NCBI GenBank assembly: GCA_002502365.1
Contig: DAOJ01000040.1
Span: 1 to 13,947, forward strand
Direction: 5' to 3'
Origin: Euryarchaeota archaeon UBA106
GTDB taxonomy: Archaea > Thermoplasmatota > Poseidoniia > Poseidoniales > Thalassarchaeaceae
DNA: 13,947 nucleotides
The translations under genes and the position numbers were made by a program. This document shows positions 1 through 6,255 of the stretch, piece after piece (position 1 is the first letter of the stretch; each line of letters begins with the position of its first letter). Under the pieces are notes generated by a model. That model was given only the letters and a program-made list of their open reading frames with translations. It did no database searches and was not told where the DNA came from.

Positions 1-10
1 CCGTGAATAT

Positions 11-541
11 GTGGAAGACACCTATCGGCTGGCTCTCTCCGGCACCCCTGGCACAGGTAAATCGACCCTAGCAGGCTTACTTTCTTCCCATGGCATGAGT
101 ATCTCAAACATCGAAGAACTGGCTCATCAAGCAGGTGCACTTGAGGAGGTTGATGTAACCGACGGAGCCCATCCGGTTGACATGGGAACTCTATTACAGT
201 ACGTAAATCAAAAATGGCAGTCTACTCCACTAAAGACTGAACTAATCGACGGGCATCTATCTCACAATCTTCCTGTAGATGCGGTCGTGCTTTTGCGATG
301 CGAGCCAGAAATTATTCGACAGCGCCTAAACGAACGAGGTTATCCTCAGCCGAAGGTAGAGGCGAATGTAGAGTGGGAATTACTTGGTGGGGCTTGGAAT
401 GAGAAGGAAAACGACGTTCCTTGGGTTGAGTTCGACACTTCGAAAGATGGGCCTGAAGTAATTGTTGCAAATATTCTCAATTGGATTTCAGATGGCTTCA
501 AACCGACTAGCCCTGAGGATGTAATCGACTGGGTGGGCTGA
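11..541 (+). CDS. AK6/Fap7-like adenylate kinase (possibly 5'-partial)
   Basis: Small P-loop NMP kinase of the AK6 (Fap7/hCINAP) type. Family knowledge: these enzymes transfer phosphate between adenine nucleotides and assist late small-subunit ribosome maturation with uS11. The Walker A loop GTPGTGKST is at residues 11-19. A DGHLSH segment lies at 80-85, and the family's C-terminal block (LRC-PE, RL-ERGY, K-EANVEWE) covers about 95-123. At 176 residues it is of normal length. The GTG start at 11 is uncertain because the frame stays open to the left edge (codons for Arg-Glu-Tyr precede it), so a few residues may be missing. Its stop shares one base with the ATG of the next gene, which suggests a co-transcribed pair. 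The family call is good; a role in ribosome biogenesis is inferred from the family. Confidence 0.85.
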   Translation: MEDTYRLALSGTPGTGKSTLAGLLSSHGMSISNIEELAHQAGALEEVDVTDGAHPVDMGTLLQYVNQKWQSTPLKTELIDGHLSHNLPVDAVVLLRCEPEIIRQRLNERGYPQPKVEANVEWELLGGAWNEKENDVPWVEFDTSKDGPEVIVANILNWISDGFKPTSPEDVIDWVG

Positions 542-1224
542 TGTTCGAGAAAATGCGAGACACTTGGACCAAAATGGTTCAACCTTTAGTCGTTAGAATG
601 GGCGACCTAGACCCTAGTGTTCTAACTTGGACTTCTTTAGCAATCTCGATAGTTTCATTCTATCTGATCGCCATTGCAGAACTCGATAAAGAAGGGGCGA
701 TGATGATTACCGGAGCGGTCGCTCTTGTCCTAATTGCTGGTATTTTCGACGCTCTCGATGGTGCATTAGCCCGACATCAGGGGACTGCTGGACCATACGG
801 AGACTTCCTAGATCACACCATCGATCGAGTGGTCGATGTTGGCTTGGTAGTCGCCATCGGTTACAATTCGGCATATGTCGTTGACCCGCTGGCTGGTTGG
901 GCTGCTGCTTTGCTGACTTTACTCGGCTCTTACATGGGAACTCAAGCACAGTCTGTAGGGCTCGGAAGGATATACGGAGGATTCAGCCGAGCCGACCGAT
1001 TGGTAGTCACTCTTGCCGGCCTTCTGTGGGCCGCTTGGCAGGCCGGCTCAGGCGGAACTGGATTCGATATCTCATCAATCCATGAATATGCACACTGGGC
1101 ATTGTTAGGAAATGCTGAATTGAACGGTATGACCTCTGGCTCTTGGCCGTATCATTCTGGGGCGGAGTATACACCTTCTTGGTTAGATTCATGGAAACTC
1201 AGAAAGGGACTTTTGGCAGAGTGA
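541..1224 (+). CDS. CDP-alcohol phosphatidyltransferase, probable archaetidylinositol-phosphate synthase, C-terminus likely frameshifted
   Basis: Membrane enzyme joining a polar head-group alcohol to a CDP-activated archaeal lipid. The full CDP-alcohol signature is present: D70xxDGxxAR, then G87xxxD91xxxD95, the metal- and substrate-binding residues of the family. Hydrophobic helices lie at about 26-46, 52-70, 99-113, 117-137 and 153-167. An inositol-phosphate acceptor is the usual one for archaeal members, but it is inferred. The last 30 or so residues are polar and unlike the family, which normally ends in a sixth helix. That helix appears in another frame (codons beginning at 1119, ending at the TAG at 1227-1229), where it reads YDLWLLAVSFWGG and continues hydrophobic to a basic end. 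A one-base loss around 1119-1134, real or from assembly, would explain this. The gene shares one base with the kinase gene upstream. Confidence 0.82.
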   Translation: MFEKMRDTWTKMVQPLVVRMGDLDPSVLTWTSLAISIVSFYLIAIAELDKEGAMMITGAVALVLIAGIFDALDGALARHQGTAGPYGDFLDHTIDRVVDVGLVVAIGYNSAYVVDPLAGWAAALLTLLGSYMGTQAQSVGLGRIYGGFSRADRLVVTLAGLLWAAWQAGSGGTGFDISSIHEYAHWALLGNAELNGMTSGSWPYHSGAEYTPSWLDSWKLRKGLLAE

Positions 1225-1241
1225 ACTAGGGGTATGCAGAA

Positions 1242-1258
1242 TGAGCCCATAGGGCTCA
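1242..1258. terminator. Compact hairpin after the phosphatidyltransferase gene
   Basis: A perfect 7-bp inverted repeat, TGAGCCC and GGGCTCA around an ATA loop, lies 17 bases after the stop at 1224 and 47 bases before ftsZ. No long T run follows, so a canonical intrinsic terminator is not shown. It could be a 3' end stabiliser or processing site. Similar hairpins recur between other genes in this window. Confidence 0.45.
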
Positions 1259-1305
1259 ATCAACTACGGTAAGCATTATCCTTGCTTGGATGGCCAGCGG
1301 TCGTT

Positions 1306-2424
1306 ATGAAGCACCTCATCGACCGAGTATTGGAGCTTCAGGATGGGGAAGAATCACCGGCTGCGCCGGTTGTGACGGAGACTGATCCTGAACTGAAAAC
1401 GCTACTGAAATCACTACAACCTCGAATTCGTGTATTCGGTTGTGGTGGCTGTGGATCAAACACTGTGGCAAGATTGGAAACGGAAGGCCTATTCGACGGG
1501 GAATATGTTCGTGGAATGGCCATAAACACCGACGCCCAACACTTGCTTAGAGTTGGGGTCGACAACAAGGTGCTAATCGGTCGTAGTGCCAGAGGTATGG
1601 GTGCAGGCGGAGATCCGGAAAAGGGAGAACAGGCCGCTTTCGAGTCAGAAAAGGCTCTCAAGAAGGAGGTTGAAAATTGCGACCTCGCCTTCATTACAGC
1701 AGGATTAGGTGGCGGAACTGGAACTGGTTCCGCTCATGTTATTGCTCGCTTGGCTAGAGCTGAAGGCGCATTGACAATTGCAGTGGTAACATACCCATTC
1801 CTCTCAGAAGGTGCCCTTCGTAGACAAAATGCAGAGTGGGGATTGGAAAGATTGCGTGAAGTTTGTGACACGGTTGTCGTGCTACCAAACGAGCGTCTTC
1901 TGGAAGTTGAGGGCGTTCGAGACTTACCATTGGATGCAGCCTTCAGAGTTGCAGATGAGCTATTGATTCGATCCATTGCTGGAGTCTCGGAGATGATTTC
2001 TAAGGAAGGAGTTGTCAATTTGGACTTCCAAGACCTCCGCTCTGTAATGGAAAATGGAGGAGGAGTTGCAATGATCGGTCTTGGTGAAGCAAGAGGAGAA
2101 AATTGTGCTGAAAAGGCTACAGATGAAGCTCTAGAATCTCCATTACTAGACATAGATATCTCGGATGCTCGAGGGGCTCTTGTGAACGTAGTTGGAGGCC
2201 CAACATTATCCCTTGGAGATGCTGAGAAATGTGCTCAGTTAATCCGAGACAGAATCAATCCGTATGCTAGAATCATCTGGGGAGCTACAACCGACGATTC
2301 GATGGGAGATGAAATCCGAGTTCTGCTAGTGCTTACAGGAGTTAAATCTGAGCAAATACATGGAGCAGCACTGCATACACAAATGCGAAACTTACGTACT
2401 AGAACTGTCGAATTTGTTAATTGA
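1306..2424 (+). CDS. ftsZ: Cell division GTPase FtsZ
   Basis: Tubulin-family GTPase that polymerises into the division ring. Counting from the ATG at 1306 (372 residues), the GTP-binding glycine loop GCGGCGSN is at 45-52, NTDAQ at 74-78, the tubulin signature GLGGGTGTGS at 133-142, and the T7-loop segment NLDFQDL, which completes the active site of the adjoining subunit, near 238-244. A TTG at 1282 is also in frame, but ATG 1306 removes an N-terminal addition that does not look like the family. No clear Shine-Dalgarno site precedes it, and an AT-rich patch (GCATTAT, 1273-1279) sits about 27-33 bases upstream, so the message may be leaderless. The C-terminus (residues 350-372) is basic and lacks an obvious conserved anchoring peptide. 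I could not assign it to FtsZ1 or FtsZ2. Confidence 0.95.
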   Translation: MKHLIDRVLELQDGEESPAAPVVTETDPELKTLLKSLQPRIRVFGCGGCGSNTVARLETEGLFDGEYVRGMAINTDAQHLLRVGVDNKVLIGRSARGMGAGGDPEKGEQAAFESEKALKKEVENCDLAFITAGLGGGTGTGSAHVIARLARAEGALTIAVVTYPFLSEGALRRQNAEWGLERLREVCDTVVVLPNERLLEVEGVRDLPLDAAFRVADELLIRSIAGVSEMISKEGVVNLDFQDLRSVMENGGGVAMIGLGEARGENCAEKATDEALESPLLDIDISDARGALVNVVGGPTLSLGDAEKCAQLIRDRINPYARIIWGATTDDSMGDEIRVLLVLTGVKSEQIHGAALHTQMRNLRTRTVEFVN

Positions 2425-2454
2425 TTCTCGGCAGTTTTACGAGTATTCTCAAAT

Positions 2455-2472
2455 CGAACCCTTTGGGGTTCG
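2455..2472. terminator. Hairpin between ftsZ and secE
   Basis: Perfect 7-bp stem, CGAACCC with GGGTTCG around a TTTG loop, 31 bases after the ftsZ stop and 55 bases before the secE ATG. It lies upstream of the probable secE promoter element, so it fits the end of the ftsZ transcript better than a secE leader. No T run follows. Confidence 0.45.
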
Positions 2473-2482
2473 CCCGTCGTGC

Positions 2483-2520
2483 TTAAAGAGGGATGGTTGG
2501 TCGCCGAGTCGCAATTGAGG
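2483..2520 (+). promoter_or_regulatory. Candidate promoter and ribosome binding site of the secE-L12 operon
   Basis: A TATA-like TTAAAG at 2483-2488 lies 40-45 bases before the secE ATG, which would place the start of transcription near 2512 for a usual archaeal spacing. GAGG at 2517-2520, seven bases before the ATG, is a plausible ribosome binding site. The promoter is inferred from spacing and composition only. Confidence 0.35.
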
Positions 2521-2527
2521 AAGAGTC

Positions 2528-2794
2528 ATGGCTATTGAGAACTCAGATGTTGGCGCTATAGAGCAAACTGCACAGAGGCTGCAGGACGACATAGAGGAGA
2601 GAGTCCGCCGAGTCCAAACCGGCTCTATGGCTCGTATCCTGAAGATGGCTAGAAAACCATCCAAGCAAGAATTTCGTCAGACGGTAATTGTCTGTGGAAT
2701 CGGAATGTTTGTTTTGGGTGCAATCGGCTTCCTTATGCTTTGGCTAATGGATAATGCCCTACCGGTATTCTTCGATTGGCTAACTAGCTCTTGA
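2528..2794 (+). CDS. secE: Preprotein translocase subunit SecE/Sec61-gamma
   Basis: Small tail-anchored subunit that clamps the SecY channel. It has an amphipathic N-terminal region, the family's basic ARKPSKQEF segment at about 41-49, and one membrane helix at about 51-74 followed by a short polar tail. At 88 residues it is slightly longer than many archaeal homologues because of an acidic, probably helical N-terminus (1-30). It heads the conserved archaeal cluster with spt5 and the ribosomal L11-L1-L10-L12 genes, which supports the call. Only 10 bases separate it from spt5. Confidence 0.9.
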   Translation: MAIENSDVGAIEQTAQRLQDDIEERVRRVQTGSMARILKMARKPSKQEFRQTVIVCGIGMFVLGAIGFLMLWLMDNALPVFFDWLTSS

Positions 2795-2804
2795 GGTGAG
2801 ATAA

Positions 2805-3704
2805 ATGTCTGATGCATTCGTAGTCTATGTTCGTCATGGCGAAAAGGTCCTGATAATGCAGCGAGCTGATGAGGTCGCTGATTTCCCTGGTGCATGGGAT
2901 GGAGTCTACGGTATCGGAGACCCAGAAGATATCGATGCTGTAACCTCAAGAGTTACCGAATGCACAGGGATTCCAGCTGATTCTCTGCAATACGTTAGAT
3001 CAGGTCCTCCAAGAGGACTTGCATTTGGTAACAGATTAAACGATGTTACTCCATTGTTGTTCATTACCGAAAGTGACGAGGTAACCCCTCGAACAATTTA
3101 CAAAAATCATACTTGGGTAGACCCAGCATATATTGGCTATTATGAATCTGAGTCTAGCGAAGGAACTGGTGCTGAGAGATATTCAATCCCGCAGATAGAT
3201 GCAATGTATGGCGATGTAGCCGCTTTCCTTTACATCCTAAAGACTAGTATTGGTCAAGAAGAAAATGTAGCAAAGGAAATTCGTGCTCGACTTTCTGGAA
3301 CCGGATCTCTAAAGGACATACAAGACGAAATCTTCGGAGTTTTAGTCCCTGGACACGTCCGTGGTTACATCTTTTTGGAAGCCTCAGCATTACACCATGT
3401 TGAGAAATTAATCGGAATCTCAGGAATGACTACTACACGATTGAAGAACTGTCGAAAGGTTCTACCGGGCGTCTCGCCTCTAGAAAACACTCTATCCTAC
3501 CTCGAACCAAAGGTCGCAACTGCTGGAATTGAAGAGGGTTGTATCATCGAAATAAGTGGTGGTGCATTCAAGGGTCAGGCGGCACGTGTTATACGCGTTA
3601 CAGAATCTAAGGAAGAAGTAACAGTTGAGCTCTTCGAAGCGGCTGTACCGGTCGCTCTAACAGTGCGAGCAGACCAAGTAAGAGTGACTCAGCGGGTCGA
3701 GTAA
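2805..3704 (+). CDS. spt5: Transcription elongation factor Spt5 with an N-terminal Nudix-like domain
   Basis: Spt5 (the NusG homologue) binds the RNA polymerase clamp with Spt4 and supports elongation and transcription-translation coupling. Residues 135-299 are a standard archaeal Spt5: an NGN domain at about 137-222 (YILKTSIGQEENVAKEI, then LVPGHVRGYIFLEA) and a KOW domain at about 240-296 (GGAFKGQAARVIRV, then EVTVELFEAAVPV). Family members are usually about 150 residues; this one has 299. The extra N-terminal part (about 1-115) resembles a Nudix fold, with W31DGVYG and a box-like stretch from G36 to I56 that lacks the usual REUxEE acids (E16 position is R49, E20 position is C53). The start is firm: AGGTGAG precedes the ATG at 2805. 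An internal ATG at 3204 (residue 134) would give a normal-sized Spt5. The two domains are joined in one uninterrupted frame. Confidence 0.9.
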   Translation: MSDAFVVYVRHGEKVLIMQRADEVADFPGAWDGVYGIGDPEDIDAVTSRVTECTGIPADSLQYVRSGPPRGLAFGNRLNDVTPLLFITESDEVTPRTIYKNHTWVDPAYIGYYESESSEGTGAERYSIPQIDAMYGDVAAFLYILKTSIGQEENVAKEIRARLSGTGSLKDIQDEIFGVLVPGHVRGYIFLEASALHHVEKLIGISGMTTTRLKNCRKVLPGVSPLENTLSYLEPKVATAGIEEGCIIEISGGAFKGQAARVIRVTESKEEVTVELFEAAVPVALTVRADQVRVTQRVE

Positions 3705-3783
3705 TTGAATCAGGAGAATTTGGAGGTCTGTCATCACGCTCAAATAGGGAGAGCAGGTCGGCGGGGCACTTCAGTAGGGGGTA

Positions 3784-4068
3784 ATGAGCATGTCAGCACG
3801 TAATGAGACACCTCACGTGATACTCCAAACCCTCGGTCAAAAGAAGTGTAACGGAGACTGGGATGCCTCCACTGAGAACCTATCAATGGACCAAGTCAAG
3901 CAGGTCGCTGAGAAGCAAAAGGACCGATTGACCGGTGCAACACTGTACGCGCGCTCGCGTGAGGTTATGGGAACCTGCGTCGCAATGCGCGTAAAGGTCG
4001 AAGGTATGGAACCTAAGGCCGCATTAATAGCAATGAAAGAAGGGAGATTCGACGAGCATTTTGAGTGA
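3784..4068 (+). CDS. rpl11: Ribosomal protein uL11, C-terminal domain only
   Basis: This is the rRNA-binding C-terminal domain of L11. Residues from ENLSMDQV at 31-38 through EVMGTCVAMRVKVEG at 60-74 to EGRFDEHFE at the end align with the archaeal L11 C-terminus. The product has 94 residues against about 160 in the family. Its first 30 residues match at best the last strand of the N-terminal domain and the linker, so the domain that contacts elongation factors and carries the proline-rich motif is absent. A frameshift cannot restore it: only 79 bases separate it from spt5, there is an in-frame TAG at 3775, and no L11-like sequence reads there. ATG at 3784 or 3790 could be the start; a G-rich run at 3777-3781 lies just before. 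It holds the expected L11 position in the operon. Confidence 0.85.
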   Translation: MSMSARNETPHVILQTLGQKKCNGDWDASTENLSMDQVKQVAEKQKDRLTGATLYARSREVMGTCVAMRVKVEGMEPKAALIAMKEGRFDEHFE

Positions 4069-4081
4069 TAAATCACGAATT

Positions 4082-4108
4082 GCGGGAGAGGGCAACCTCG
4101 CTGACCGC
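4082..4108 (+). promoter_or_regulatory. Hairpin with GCAA tetraloop before L1: candidate L1 autoregulatory site
   Basis: GCGG (4082-4085) pairs with CCGC (4105-4108). An asymmetric internal loop (GA opposite GCTGA) leads to GAGG paired with CCTC, capped by GCAA. The hairpin ends two bases before the AGGTGA ribosome binding site of L1. L1 proteins are known to bind rRNA and their own mRNA at two short helices flanking an asymmetric purine-rich loop. That this is such a site is an inference from shape and position. Confidence 0.35.
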
Positions 4109-4121
4109 AGAGGTGAAGAAT

Positions 4122-4766
4122 ATGAGAGAAAATATCCAAACAGCAATTGAAGAAGCCTTGAACAGCGCTCCTGAGCGTAAGTTCATCGAGACCGTCGAGT
4201 TTTCATTTAACTTGAAGGACATCGATTTGAAGAATCCCGCTAACCGTATTCAGGAAGAAATTCGACTTCCTGCTGGTCGAGGAAAACCTGTCAAGATTGC
4301 AATGTTCGCTGGTGGCGAAATGGCAACCAAGGCAAGAGCTGCTGGAATCGATATAATTGATCCAGCTACAATCGAGGATCTCGGTGGTAACAGGCAACAG
4401 GCACGTAAATTGGCTAACAGTATCGATTTCTTCCTAGCAGAGATTCCACACATGGGAACTGTTGGACGATTCCTTGGTGTTGTACTAGGTCCTCGTGGTA
4501 AGATGCCACGACCAGTACCACCTACACTCGACCCGGCAATGATTGCGGCCGGATTGAAGGATACGGCGATTGTCAGATCACGAGATAATATGACATTCCA
4601 CAGCCCAGTTGGTTCTAGAGAGCAGAGCGTTGATGATTTAACAAATAATGCAATGGCAATTTGGACTAGAGTTACTGGTCGTTTAGAACGTGGAGTAGGA
4701 AATATCCGTTCGTGCTTCATCAAGACTTCAATGGGACCTTCGATAAAAGTCGAGGTGATTGAATGA
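4122..4766 (+). CDS. rpl1: 50S ribosomal protein uL1
   Basis: L1 forms the mobile L1 stalk that helps release E-site tRNA, and in methanogens it also represses its own operon. With the ATG at 4122 it has 214 residues, the normal archaeal size. Visible family blocks are FNLKDIDLKNPANRIQEEI followed by LPAGRGKPVKIA near the N-terminus, FFLAEIPHMGTVGRFLG with VLGPRGKMPRPVPP in the middle, and KTSMGPSIKVE at the C-terminus. A GTG at 4065 overlapping the L11 stop would add 19 residues, but ATG 4122 has an AGGTGA site (4110-4115) six bases upstream and matches the family's N-terminus. Its stop overlaps the L10 ATG (ATGA), which suggests translational coupling. Confidence 0.95.
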   Translation: MRENIQTAIEEALNSAPERKFIETVEFSFNLKDIDLKNPANRIQEEIRLPAGRGKPVKIAMFAGGEMATKARAAGIDIIDPATIEDLGGNRQQARKLANSIDFFLAEIPHMGTVGRFLGVVLGPRGKMPRPVPPTLDPAMIAAGLKDTAIVRSRDNMTFHSPVGSREQSVDDLTNNAMAIWTRVTGRLERGVGNIRSCFIKTSMGPSIKVEVIE

Positions 4767-5788
4767 TTGAGCCTAAAGTCGCGCCATGGAAGCGAGATCG
4801 TGTTGGCGAACTAGCGGCACTCTTGACTTCAGATGGAGTTCTAGGGATTGTCGACATTGGTGGAGTACCTGCCAAGAATATGCTAAGCATGCGCGATGAT
4901 TTGCGCAGCAGTCTATCTATTACAATGGCAAAGAAGACCTTGATGCGTCTAGCATGGGAACAAACCGGACGATCGATGGAAGAACTAGAATCACTTCTTG
5001 AGGGAGCTGTTCAACCAGCCATCGTTCATACAGATTCCATGAATGCATTCCAACTATACTCCGAATTAGAGAAGACCAAACAGGGTCGTGCTGCCAAAGA
5101 AGGAGAAGTCGCTCCAATGGATATTGTTGTCGAGAAAGGACCAACTGAATTCGGCCCTGGTCCGATCGTTGGTGAATTTAACGCAGTTGGTATTCCAGCA
5201 AAAATTGACAAGGGTAAGGTTGCAATTCAGAAGACTACTACTGTTGTCAACAAAGGTGACCCGATTTCGGCAGATCTCGGTATCATGCTTTCCAAACTAA
5301 ACATCAATCCAATTGAGATTGGAATTATTCTAACAGGAGCGATTGAGGACGGATTCCTATTCGAAGCCGAATCATTAGATTTGGATACTGACGGATTCCG
5401 CTCTGATGTTATTACAGCGACATCTGGTGCATTCAACCTTGCTTGCAACATTCGCTGGTTCACTTCACAGACAATGCCAACCCTACTCGCGAAGGCGAGC
5501 GGCGAGGCAACATCTGTCGCAGTGGAAGCTGGCATCGCTAATGATGTCACGATTCCACTATTCATTTCGCGTGCCAACGCACGCGCACTGGCCTTAGCAG
5601 GTCAGTTAGATTCCTCTGCGCTTGACGACGAGTTGGCAGCCGCACTTGGTGCAGCTGCTACTGTCGCTGAAAGCGCTCCTGCTGCAACCTCCGATGCGGC
5701 AGAATCTGCCGAGGAGCCCTCGGCTGAAGAGGAAGAGGAGGAAGAAGAAGACGCTGGGTTCGGTGGACTTGGCGATCTCTTCGGCTGA
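4763..5788 (+). CDS. rpl10: Ribosomal protein uL10 (acidic stalk base, P0)
   Basis: P0-type L10 anchors the stalk to 23S rRNA and carries L12 dimers. The N-terminal rRNA-binding domain is recognisable (VDIGGVPAKNMLSMRDDLR, then AKKTLMRLA), followed by the archaeal and eukaryotic insertion domain (EFGPGPIVGEFNAVGIPAKI, KTTTVVNKGDPIS). The C-terminal part has helices for L12 binding, an alanine-rich hinge, a run of eight glutamates, and the tail FGGLGDLFG, which is shared with L12 and recruits translation factors in this family. The length of 341 residues is typical. It starts on the ATGA overlap with L1. Confidence 0.95.
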   Translation: MIEPKVAPWKRDRVGELAALLTSDGVLGIVDIGGVPAKNMLSMRDDLRSSLSITMAKKTLMRLAWEQTGRSMEELESLLEGAVQPAIVHTDSMNAFQLYSELEKTKQGRAAKEGEVAPMDIVVEKGPTEFGPGPIVGEFNAVGIPAKIDKGKVAIQKTTTVVNKGDPISADLGIMLSKLNINPIEIGIILTGAIEDGFLFEAESLDLDTDGFRSDVITATSGAFNLACNIRWFTSQTMPTLLAKASGEATSVAVEAGIANDVTIPLFISRANARALALAGQLDSSALDDELAAALGAAATVAESAPAATSDAAESAEEPSAEEEEEEEEDAGFGGLGDLFG

Positions 5789-5796
5789 AAAAAAAT

Positions 5797-5808
5797 AGGT
5801 GAGAAAAA
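5797..5808 (+). promoter_or_regulatory. Ribosome binding site of L12
   Basis: AGGTGAG followed by an A-run lies directly before the ATG at 5809. The 20-base gap between L10 and L12 is otherwise only adenines and this site. A strong site with an unstructured A-rich spacer fits the need to make several L12 copies per ribosome. Confidence 0.6.
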
Positions 5809-6123
5809 ATGGAATATGTATATGCTGCAATGTTACTGCACTCCGCAGAGAAGGATATCGATGAAGACGGCGTTAGCTCTGTTTTGAGCGCTGCTGGTGT
5901 TGAGGTAGACGGTGCCCGAGTAAAGGCGCTTGTCACATCCCTCGGCGATGTTGACATCGGTGAAGCAATGGCTACTGCTGTTGCTGCGCCTGCTGCTGCT
6001 GCTCCAGCTGCTGCTGGTGGCGGTGGTGGAGACGCTGCTCCTGCTGCTGAAGAAGCACCAGCAGAAGAAGAAGAAGAGGATGAAGCCGGTGGCTTCGAAG
6101 GCCTCGGATCTCTCTTCGGTTGA
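5809..6123 (+). CDS. rpl12: Ribosomal protein P1/L12 (acidic stalk)
   Basis: Archaeal P1-type L12, present in several copies on the stalk, recruiting and activating translational GTPases. Residues 1-58 form the helical dimerisation and L10-binding domain (MEYVYAAMLLH, then AAGVEVDGARVKALV). Residues 59-90 are the Ala/Pro/Gly hinge, encoded by a GCT-rich low-complexity tract at about 5977-6050, followed by a glutamate run. The tail ends GLGSLFG, as in L10. At 104 residues it is the normal size. It closes the operon; the next gene is convergent. Confidence 0.95.
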   Translation: MEYVYAAMLLHSAEKDIDEDGVSSVLSAAGVEVDGARVKALVTSLGDVDIGEAMATAVAAPAAAAPAAAGGGGGDAAPAAEEAPAEEEEEDEAGGFEGLGSLFG

Positions 6124-6151
6124 AGCGAATAGCAAGTTAACACAAACTACG

Positions 6152-6170
6152 AGCACCATTTAGCGGTGCT
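6152..6170. terminator. Hairpin 3' of the L12 operon
   Basis: AGCACC and GGTGCT form a 6-bp perfect stem with the 7-base loop ATTTAGC, 28 bases after the L12 stop. It is the likely 3' end element of the ribosomal operon. It lies between two convergent genes, so it could serve either strand. Confidence 0.45.
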
Positions 6171-6174
6171 ACTA

Positions 6175-6244
6175 GGTCCTGCGGATGCTGGCCGCTTTAA
6201 CGGGCGGACGCCGAGAGATAGCTCACCCTTCTCTCGTCCAGACC
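6175..6244. other. Structured convergent intergenic segment of unknown role
   Basis: Within the 132-base gap between L12 and the GTPase gene, CGAGAGA (6212-6218) pairs perfectly with TCTCTCG (6230-6236). GGA (6206-6208) with TCC (6237-6239) extends it across a bulge, and GGTC (6175-6178) can close the segment with GACC (6241-6244). A CCGCTTTAAC element at 6192-6201 also occurs near the coiled-coil gene at 12253-12262. It could be a terminator for the minus-strand gene or a small structured RNA; nothing identifies a known RNA family. Confidence 0.3.
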
Positions 6245-6255
6245 GTATGACGAGA

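Noticed and set aside
1282..1305. TTG start for FtsZ at 1282
   Set aside because: ATG 1306 is the better codon and the extra eight residues have no family match.
3705..3783. Hidden N-terminal half of L11 in another frame before 3784
   Set aside because: The gap is only 79 bases and none of its readings resembles the L11 N-terminal domain.
4065..4121. GTG start at 4065 for L1, overlapping the L11 stop
   Set aside because: It would add 19 residues not seen in the family, while ATG 4122 has a strong AGGTGA site and gives the normal N-terminus.
5977..6050. GCT-rich repeat as a microsatellite or mobile repeat
   Set aside because: It is the normal alanine-rich hinge of L12 in coding sequence.
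5658..6163. Long frames opposite or overlapping L10 and L12
   Set aside because: They are low-complexity shadows of the alanine- and glutamate-rich coding sequence.
6171..6244. tRNA gene between L12 and the GTPase
   Set aside because: No 7-bp acceptor stem, T-loop or anticodon arm can be fitted.
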